In this document: in pieces, positions 55,546-64,000 of the stretch
Layout of the letters: every line of letters starts with the position of its first letter
How positions within the stretch are numbered: position 1 is the stretch's first letter
Translations under genes and position numbers: made by a program
Source of the DNA: Ifrita kowaldi
Lineage: Eukaryota; Chordata; Aves; Passeriformes; Cinclosomatidae
Direction of reading: 5' to 3'
DNA length: 64,000 bases
Assembly: GCA_013398055.1 (NCBI GenBank)
Contig: VZRS01000482.1
Span: 26,670-90,669 of the forward strand
Notes under the pieces: model-generated
What the model was told of the DNA's origin: nothing
Database searches by the model: none
The model's input: only the letters and a program-made list of their open reading frames with translations

Positions 55546-58500
55546 GCAGGTTGTTTAAACTCCACAGCTGGCTCCTGTCTTTGCTTGGTGCCTTGTTCAG
55601 CTGAGGGATAGGGTTGGATTATGAGGTGTTTGTGGAAGGGAATAGGTTTTGGCAGGGTTTCTTTATCTCAAGATTTGCCTAAAAAAATGATAAAGGCATA
55701 TGACCCCCCCATCCCTTTAAAATGAACCCTTGTGAGATACATATGTTGCCAAATTGTCCAACTGATTCCCATCTTCAGGTCTTTGGACGGTCCGAAATCT
55801 GTGGTGTAGTTGGTGGAAGCAATCACTACTGGAAGGTGCTTGTAGGCTGGCTGGTAAATAGAGATCTCAGAACTAAATTGCTTGCCAGTCTGATTATTTA
55901 AAAACTGGTTAGCGATGCCTGCCCAGGGTCAGTGCTCTTTGGCACTGAGATGAATGCAGCATCTCAGCCCTGGGTATAACAGAGCTGGCACAAAGGGCCC
56001 GGACCTGCTCGGGGTGAACTGCATACAGCATGCAGCTATTGCTGCATTTTATTCACCACGAAATTCTAGGGACACAAACAGAACTGAAATCCCACTCCCC
56101 TAAAATCTGAATATATTAGATCAGCATAGGTAATACGTGTGACATTTGCATTCTTTCCTTAAGACAGGCGGATAAAGTACCTAAGTCAGCGTAATGTCTT
56201 TTTATTTCTTAGTTGAAGAGGACATTTCAAACAAGTCTGTGAAAGATTGCCTGTCCTTGTGAGCATTTTAAAGTAAATTAGTAGGTCAGTTCTGGAGAGG
56301 AAATTTCTGTGGCAAATCAGCATGTGGTCTGTGCTACTTGTTTCACTGTGACAGGGGTGGTGCCCGAAATCTGATTTTGTGTGGAGGGCAGTCTGAGCTC
56401 CTCAGACCCTCAAGCAGCTCAAGTTTTACGTAACATATGTGCTGAATTCAGCTTCAAGCAGAGCCAGTGACTTGCTCTGACTACCTTAATCTTTACGGTA
56501 CAGGAGTGATGACAGTGTGAAATACTCTGGTATTTTCCCCCTGTCCTTGCCCTCTTCCTTAGGCATCTTCTTGAAAAACAAATACAAACTAGATGGATAT
56601 GGATGTATCTGACCCAGTCAAACTATCTTATCAAGATCACAGGGACCCTTGCCAGTCTTTGAGTACTTGAACAGACAGCTTTTATTTTCTAGCAATATAT
56701 CTTAATCCTCGAGGACCATCGGGAAATACAAAAGCAGAAATTGTAATTGGAGTGGGGCAGCAAGCAAGCAAGACACAATTTGGTTCTGCTCTCAGTGACC
56801 TTCCTTAGGGAGAAAGGGGGGTCAGGAGTCCCAAATTATCTTTGTTTCAGAAATATGTTGGGTGTTTTGCCTGTGCAGGAGCAGGGCTCGGTACAGCTTT
56901 TCTTTACAGCGTTTGTCAGTCGCCATTATTTCTCTTCAAAATCAAAATTAAAGTCATTAGTCAGTTAATAGAATTTCTAATGTCTTTTCATCTCTCTGGG
57001 TGCTTGAATTAATATCCCACATCCTCAACACCTCCACTGCATAATGACACTTCACACGCACAGAGGCAGAACCATTCAGCATACAAACATAGTGATGATG
57101 AGTGCTCCAGCTGTAACACTTCTCTCCACAGATACAAGAGCACATTTGCTTGCTTGTTTACCTTTTGTAGCAGCACATGAAAACTGAAGTATTTCACGCC
57201 CTGTCTCCCTCCCTTCCTCCTACTCATAATTTTCCTGTACATGTTTGATCTTCCTGTATTCTTTGGCTGCCGTACATGAAATCTATGTTAACTCCGATTT
57301 CCTTCCTTAGGTTATTTCGGTATGCATGCTTTTTAGCAAGTGAAAAGTGTCCCAATGTTTTCAAAGACAGCTGGAACTGAGGAAACCATAAAGTATTGCA
57401 GACATAGGCCCCTTTATTTAGCAGGAATATTGATGGATAGGTACAGCAAGGGAAAACCCAATGAAACTATTTCAAAAAGGAAGCTATTGTTTTTAACAAA
57501 TCTGCATTTTCACAAGCCATTACTCTTTCGTATCTCAAAAAGACTATCCCTTAACTCCATGGCTATGTGTAACAAAATAAATCTGAAATTTTAAATGTAT
57601 CATATTGTTATTACTTATCAAGAACTAAAGTCTACTTACAAATCCCATCAGAAAAATCTCTAAACCTTTGGTTGCTTTTTACTTTTTCTTCACACGCTTC
57701 TTAACATTGATTTACAAACAGCAAGTCAGATGACAATAAAAAAACCCTTTCACAGATTTTTGCTAGTACTAGATTCACTTCTTCTCTTCTGTGGTAGTAC
57801 ATACACATATTCATATGATACTAGCTATGTAAATAAGAGTCTTTCACAAGGATTCTAGGTATGAAGGATATTTCAGAAGCACCTGGAGACTGCAACTCAC
57901 TTTAAATTCAAAATTAGTCCTATGTCTCTCAAGTCAAAGTATGCTAAAATGTCCATAACCTGTTCAGAAAACAAAGTAGTGTGCACCTGTAAATAGTCTA
58001 ACATCTGGTTTATTCAGTTTTTTCAAGCATAACAATGATGTTCTTTTAGGGAATGTATCTCACAAATTTTATCCGGTTTTATAAACACAGCTTTGTTGTT
58101 CCTATTGTACTCTCTCATACAACGTTGAAATAAAACAGAATTAGGTGGTTCAAGAAATTACTGGAAAATATTTTTTCATGTACACTAAATCAACAAAGAT
58201 TGCTCAGCAGTTGAAATTGAAAAAAAAAGGCAACGAAACATACAATAAAGTCCTTTGATCTACCATATGTAGTGAAAGCCTAAACTGGTTTGGTGCAGTT
58301 ATTACTCTTGTTCAGTGAGTGCTGAATCTGTGCTTCACACTATTGAATGAGTAGAATACGTGGACACTGGCTCAAAGTTCTTATACTTTTGCAAATCACA
58401 GCAAAATTAGACTTCCAAATGTCAGACTTTTATAAGGAGAAATAAGATATTTGGGATAATCTACCTTTGAATTTTCTTGTTCAAGCCAAGGGTTGGTCTT

Positions 58501-59589
58501 CATCCCTTGCAAAACAGGCACAGATCTCTATTGCTCAGATATTTGATATCCCTGTACCAAATTGTTGGGGTTAATTAGCAAAGAGATGTCATGGGGGTCC
58601 TGGTCCCCTTATGTGTTAATTTTCTTGAGTTATTAGAAAAGAAACTGCTTTTCTTGGTCTCCTCACTAGCATCTGATCCAAAACCTTCTTTGAGAGAGCT
58701 TCACAGGAAGCTCTTTGCCAATGCAGGTGATGTAGTAGGTGACCCACAATTTTATGTAATACACATACACTCTGAAGACCAGAATATAATGTTGGCTACA
58801 GAGATTAGGAGAGAAAAGGATCCATTATTTCACTTGCATCCCAAAAAAAAAGCATTTGAATCCTTTGTGCTTCAATCGAATTATAAAATAAATCACTTTA
58901 CAAATTTGCTTGGAATTGTGTTTTGCAGCCAAGCTGTACAACACAGAAAACATTGCCTGATATTCCACTAAAGCATTCTCTTTCTTTAAGATTTCTTCTG
59001 TTTCCTGGTAATGATGGGAATAGGAAGCACAAATCATAGTAATCAGACAGTTAATTTCTTTTAGGAGTTTGGGACCTGGAATGGTTTATTGCACCTAGAA
59101 ATGTTTTACAAGTACTCCTTGGAATCACAGATTTTTTTGATGTAGGAATGACCATTACACCTTCTAATATTTACTTCTCTCCTAGGCAATTAAATTATAT
59201 TAGGAAGTTTTTAATGTGTTTCTCTAAGTCAGATCTAAAAAAACTCATCCAGTTGAGTTAAAACCACAACAATGGGAACACATATGTCCCCTTGGCACAA
59301 AAAGACTTGACTTTCATTGATATTATTTGAGATTAAAATGACTTCTGAGAGAGAGATCAGAGAGGGCATGATACATGTTATTATTTTGTAACTCACTGTG
59401 ATCAAGTGAGAATTATCAATATACTACTGTGCAGATAAAAATTTTCTCATATAGAAGCCATTTAGAGAAGGACAGGAACAAACACCAGTTTGCTGGCTGT
59501 GACTGTAGCACACCTGCTCCGTAGCTGAGGCCCCTAACTGTATCTCCTCAGCTGCAAATCTACAACTGCAGATGGTTATTAGTGTAAAT
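55546..59589. other. Unannotated non-coding stretch
   Basis: No gene or transposon is recognised. Frames such as 58,591-58,971 (126 codons) lack known motifs. Confidence 0.6.
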
Positions 59590-59890
59590 CCTATAATCCT
59601 AGAATGGTCTAGGCTGGAAGGAATCTTAAGGAGCACTGCATCCCAACTCCCCTGACATGGGCAGACACCTTCCACTAGACAAGGTTACTCAAAACCCAGC
59701 CCAGCCTGTCCTTGAATGCTTCCAGGGATGGAGCAACCACAACTTCTCCAGGCAACCTGTTCTAGTGCCTCAGCACCCTCACAGTAATTAATTTCCTCCT
59801 AACAGATAATATAAATCTACCCTTTTCCATTTTAAAGCCATTCCCTCTTGTCCTGTCACTGCATGCTTTCAAAAGCCACAGAGAAATCCT
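59590..59890 (-). mobile_element. CR1 LINE 3' fragment (antisense)
   Basis: The + strand runs from the complement of the CR1 tail (taatcctagaatggtctagg) through ccactagacaaggttactca, ttccagggatggagcaacca and tctccaggcaacctgttcta. It ends near ccctcttgtcctgtcactgc and a short weak extension. It is a 5'-truncated insertion, related to the copy at 25,981. Confidence 0.9.
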
Positions 59891-62800
59891 GCTCTGTTGC
59901 TTACAAGGGGTAAACAGAGAGGGATGAGGTTTGCTCAGGATTTCTCAGCCCTGTAACATTTCTGTGCAATATTGAGCCTGTGCTAGTCTTCCAAAGGAAC
60001 TACGATTTTCTGTATTCTCCACGTGAATGTCTAATCCAAATGAACATCAGTAGTGGCTGTCATAATACAATTTGCAAACATCTGTAAACCCAGTGAAGGT
60101 GTCTTTCCATGACAGAATTACAAGCCAAATTTTTACCTATTCATACAAAGAGTTATAAGTGGTAGGAGTTTGACATGGGATTTTGTGAAGTGCCATTTCA
60201 AATAATTTCATCTGTTCCAGAACCAAAGTTGCTAAATTCAGTCAAAATTAAACTCTGAGTATGATCTTGCTTCACTTCATTATTAACTCATGCAAGCAGG
60301 CTTTTAAAATAAAAATATAACATCATCTAGAAAAGATAGCATTAGATAGAATGGTATTTATCACTTATTAAAGTAAAAATCATTGCAAGGTCAAAATAGC
60401 TCTTGAGGTTTCCATCAGTACCTGTCATTTAGATCGTTATCTGCTTCTGGGTCTGGAACCATTACGGATGACCAAGAAATTTCAAGAAATGTTCAGCAAA
60501 ACTGCAGGCTGATGTTTTGTTGTAGTCTGGAAGCCACACAAATACTGATGCAGACAAGCTTGTGAAATTGCTTAGCTGCAAAATAAAGTGAACACCAAAA
60601 ATATCTCACAGGTTGACCAAGAAATACTTTGCGTATTTCCTGTTTTCATTCACAACAAAGTAATCGAAATTCTGACAGATTCCTGTGTGTAAATAACCAT
60701 GGCACTGATGTGTAATTCTCTAGGAATATTCAAAGTGTGTATCAATATCTCCAGCTCTGTTAATCTGCAGAAAGAAACTTTAAAATAAAATCCCTTCAGG
60801 GATTTGTTTGCTTATTTATGGCTGTCACTGTCTTTTGCAGCACAAGTAAAACTTGCCAAAGGTCATCCAGAAGAGCATATGTTACAAGGGAAGAAAGTGT
60901 CTCTTTATGCCACTGCCAATAGAGAAAATTACTGTTTGAGCTGAGTTACAAATTCAGTTCCCTGAAGTAATTTAGCACATATTTCTTTAGAAATCCTAAT
61001 ACATCCTTCTTGGTCAAGTTGGTTTTTAGCACCAACTGAATTTAAATATGGAGGCTAACGGCTGGGTATATTTAAGAAGGCAATGCACTCACTTATCTTT
61101 TTAGACATTATGTTAAATCGGTATTTTAGAATAGACAAAAGTTGATGGAAATACTGCAAAACGACCTGCCAAGTGTAGAAATTCATAATTTACTCACTGA
61201 GGACTGAAAGCTACAAATCTAGTGGTAACTTAAAATAAACTGGTCCTTGACTGCTGAGGTAACAGCAATTAAAATTTCTAAAGCTTGAATTCTGGGTATC
61301 AGAGCACACAGAATCCCCTTAGACCTCCCAGGTGGATTTCACTTCCAAATGCTGAAAGTAATCCAATGCCTCTGGGAATGCTACCAGCTGTATGTTTGGA
61401 ATTGAAACCACACTGGTCAGGAAGGGTTTTAAAATGAAAAAATAATGTGCTTTCTGTGTGGATTGATGAAGCTATGCTTTTTAATTTTGTCTGGCAAGGA
61501 AAGTGTGCATGCATAAATTTTCTGAAAGGTGATTTCAAGGGGAAGAGATGAGGTGGGACCTCAGTGAACTCAGCGGCAGGGCTGAAGCTTAAAAGGACAA
61601 AAGAGCACTGGCACCTGCCTGCCTTTGACTCAGCATCCTGAACTCCTGCTGGGAGGGCAGAGGCTGATTATTTCAAGCCCTGCCTCCCAGTTCAGTAACT
61701 CTCAGTAACTTCAGGTTATGGAAAAGAGGTATAACTGCATGTTTAGAAATTAAAAAAATCATCTCTCTCTCTCTCTCTCTCTCACAAAGTAACTGTTCTT
61801 TGCATGTCCTGTTATTACTTCCCTTACAGGTTGCTAGCCAACATCTAAAGATATTTTCTTTCAAAGCTTGTGTCATGTCTTTTTGTGCTTTCATTTGAGG
61901 CAAAGAAAGCATTAATCAATGACCAGACAACTTTCAGAGGGAATGCTATTCATTCTGAAACAACAGCTCCATAAAAGAGAACCCATAAAACAGTGAGAAG
62001 TTTAACTGGCTGCTGATCTGGTTTTAGCAGGCAGACAACCAGCTTTGGCATGGTCCTTGCCTAAGCCCAGGAAGAGGCGCTTTCACTCAGGAGCAATGTC
62101 TGTTCTCAGATTGAGTTTCAGTGTTCCCTTTCTCCTTCCGTCTGGACTGTTCTTTCCAACTCAGCTAGGTGGTTTCATTGCTTAAGCTCAGGTACAATTT
62201 AAATATAACTGGTGAGAAAAAGTTCCAAAAGAGTGGATATTATTATATTATTCAAAATAAAAACTGTTACTGAAGATGTCTTAGGGATCTAATACCTGAA
62301 GGCATAATTCTTACTTGTCTCTCTCCCAAAACCCATATGGAGAAACACCAAGGTAATAGTCCTTGAATGTGCCAGTGCCTTTCAGTAGTCCTGTGAACTT
62401 CTTCAGGCATTTTGGTCGAATCACTTGGTTAGTTTTTGTCTCTTTTCTTGGATCTGTGAAATGGAAACAACTTCACTAATTTTTAAAAAAAAATTTTAAG
62501 GACTGTTTCTGTAAACAGAATTCAGTGCCAAGTGTTACTTGTCTTTGTTAATATTAATGTCTGATACCAGTAGGTCATTTTCATAAAACAAACCACTCAA
62601 AGACTTCTACTGCCCTTCCCTTCCCTTTACAAGCACTGGTCATTACTGTAATCACATTGGAAAAAGCTAAAATTTTTGTGAAAAGTCTCTGCAAATTAAT
62701 TCAAACAGCTTGTACAAACGTTATATGACCTGTTACTCTATTGTCACTTTTAAATGCCATTAGCATCAGTGCCATTCATCGAGGCAAGATGCAATGTAAA

Positions 62801-63984
62801 AAAACACTTTTATCCATGTTCCAAGCTAATCCTACTATAGATATGTTTCTGCAGTCTTTTTGTCTCTATGAGATCAGACTTTCACTGCCCCCACCCTCCC
62901 CCCCCAAGAAATTGGAAGCATTTTCTTCTTGCGCAGCTATGCAAATTGTACTTATTTTTCTCCTGATTAAAATTATTATTTGATTTTCTGAGATGTTACA
63001 TTATCAATGATGATGAAACATGTCAAAAAGAATGAAAATATAGTCTGTTATCAAAAAGACGTTGATATTGGAACAGAACCAGAACAAGACATCATTATTT
63101 CTTTACTTCAAGGGGGTGTTTAACAACATTCCCACAATAAAGACTTTAAAGAAAGCTTACAGGCTTCAGCTACGCCCTGATGCACAATAGAAGAAGCTGC
63201 CATTGCTCAGCTGTTTTGCCTTTCAAATACTGTCCTAGTGAAATATGCAAGGTATTCTATATAACAAAGGAATGACAGGTAGAGAAAATCCCACCACAAC
63301 AACCGTCTAACAAAAGACAAGCAAAGTATATCAATTAAGTTAAGAGCATGAGATAAAAATGGAGCAGGAATAAAGTCCTTCAGACTGATGCTTTCATTCA
63401 ACATATTCCTGCATATTCTGTGACCTAGCTTTATGTATAGTTAGTAAATAACCCATGCATTCTTGATTTCATTTAACTTTTTTTTTATCTCTTTAAAAAT
63501 GCTGAGTTTGTCAGTATGCTGAAAATAGTACTTGATCTAAGTGACCGTGAGATTAATTTTTCATTAGGAGATGAGTATTTAGTGTTTTCTTTTTAATAAC
63601 TTGATAAATTGCTGTGCATTCTGTGCCTTGTGTCAGAATTTATTTTTACTACAAATTACCTATCTGTTATCTGAAAATGATAATAAGATTTTTTGCTACC
63701 TCCTCTTTGTGTTCTTCAGGTTGTTAATCAGTTGTCAAAATGGTTCTAATCAGGAAGTTTAATAGTAAGGAGAGGGTATAAAATCAGCAGACAGACCATT
63801 TTTCTTTGCTACAATCAAATCAAAAGATTGTAGTTTCATCATATAAATATGTATTGTTATTAGGAATGTACATGTGTGGATGGAGAGCTTACACAGAGTT
63901 CATCTTGAATCTGAAAACTCTGAGCACTATCATGGATTATTTTAATTGAATAATATTACAAATTAAACTGGTTTGTTTTGGGTT
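59891..63984. other. Unannotated non-coding stretch
   Basis: AT-rich DNA with a (TC)11 microsatellite at 61,762-61,783 and a C-rich patch at about 62,888-62,906. No gene is recognised. Confidence 0.6.
61762..61783. repeat. (TC)11 microsatellite
   Basis: Twenty-two bases of uninterrupted TC. The 79-codon minus frame across it (61,673-61,912) translates the repeat as alternating Arg-Glu and is not a gene. Confidence 0.97.
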
Positions 63985-63998
63985 CCCCCCCCCCCCCC
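63985..63998. repeat. C14 homopolymer at window end
   Basis: Fourteen C in a row just before the last two bases. Homopolymers this long are prone to length errors in sequencing and assembly. Confidence 0.97.
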
Positions 63999-64000
63999 AA

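Noticed and set aside
1..64000. CRISPR array, operon, prophage or other prokaryotic system
   Set aside because: No regularly spaced direct repeats, no long adjacent coding frames and no ribosome binding site pattern; all signs are of a bird genome.
1..64000. tRNA, rRNA or spliceosomal RNA genes
   Set aside because: I looked for their conserved boxes by eye and saw none; a covariance-model scan was not possible here.

Overview
This is a stretch of bird nuclear genome with no intact cellular gene that I can recognise. Three things point to a bird. There are at least ten fragments of chicken-repeat-1 (CR1) LINE retrotransposons, including typical CR1 3' ends. There are several solo LTRs of avian endogenous retrovirus families. 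The background is AT-rich, low in repeats, and lacks mammalian SINEs. Families were assigned from remembered consensus sequences, so the subfamily and the bird order (passerine or another neoavian) are not established. Nothing in the window looks bacterial: no operons, ribosome binding sites, CRISPR arrays or prokaryotic mobile elements.

Layout: 1-1.5 kb plain non-coding; 1.53-2.0 kb CR1 (+); 2-7.5 kb nothing recognisable apart from a short perfect palindrome at 6.1 kb; 7.56-10.46 kb the most complete CR1 (+), with ORF1-like, endonuclease, reverse-transcriptase and 3'UTR parts but most of the RT deleted; 10.49 kb a CR1 tail (-); 13.38 kb a strong 28-bp hairpin; 13.94-15.73 kb a long CR1 (-); 20.4-21.0 kb an ERV LTR (+); 25.98-26.59 kb CR1 (-). 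The last of these sits at the edge of a 1,712-bp segment that is repeated immediately, apparently base for base, with one N at the junction (26,045-29,469). That is most likely an assembly duplication. At 32.1-33.03 kb there is an ERV LTR (-), whose internal ~45-bp repeats hold open the longest reading frame of the window (260 codons, not a real gene). At 36.0-36.45 kb there is CR1 (-).

At 43.97-44.30 kb lies the only recognisable piece of a host protein gene: the terminal exon of an acrosin-like trypsin-family serine protease. It has a splice-acceptor-like sequence, one in-frame stop and two damaged conserved residues, and no other exons nearby. Then come CR1 (-) at 45.25 kb; a 652-bp solo LTR with a 5-bp target-site duplication and an internal N at 50.5-51.16 kb; a probable small LTR (-) with a 6-bp flanking repeat at 53.36-53.66 kb; and CR1 fragments (-) at 53.8, 55.3 and 59.6 kb. 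The rest (about 80%) is unique AT-rich non-coding DNA with simple repeats. The reading frames in it behave like chance or repeat-derived frames, with two weak exon candidates noted (19.04-19.38 kb + and 54.13-54.42 kb -).

The genes do not work together as a system: the window reads as an intergenic region or a very large intron that records past retrotransposition. I do not see a new biological system. The observations most worth checking are the N-joined duplication, the acrosin-like exon relic, the N inside the solo LTR (which could hide a collapsed provirus) and the 13.4-kb hairpin.
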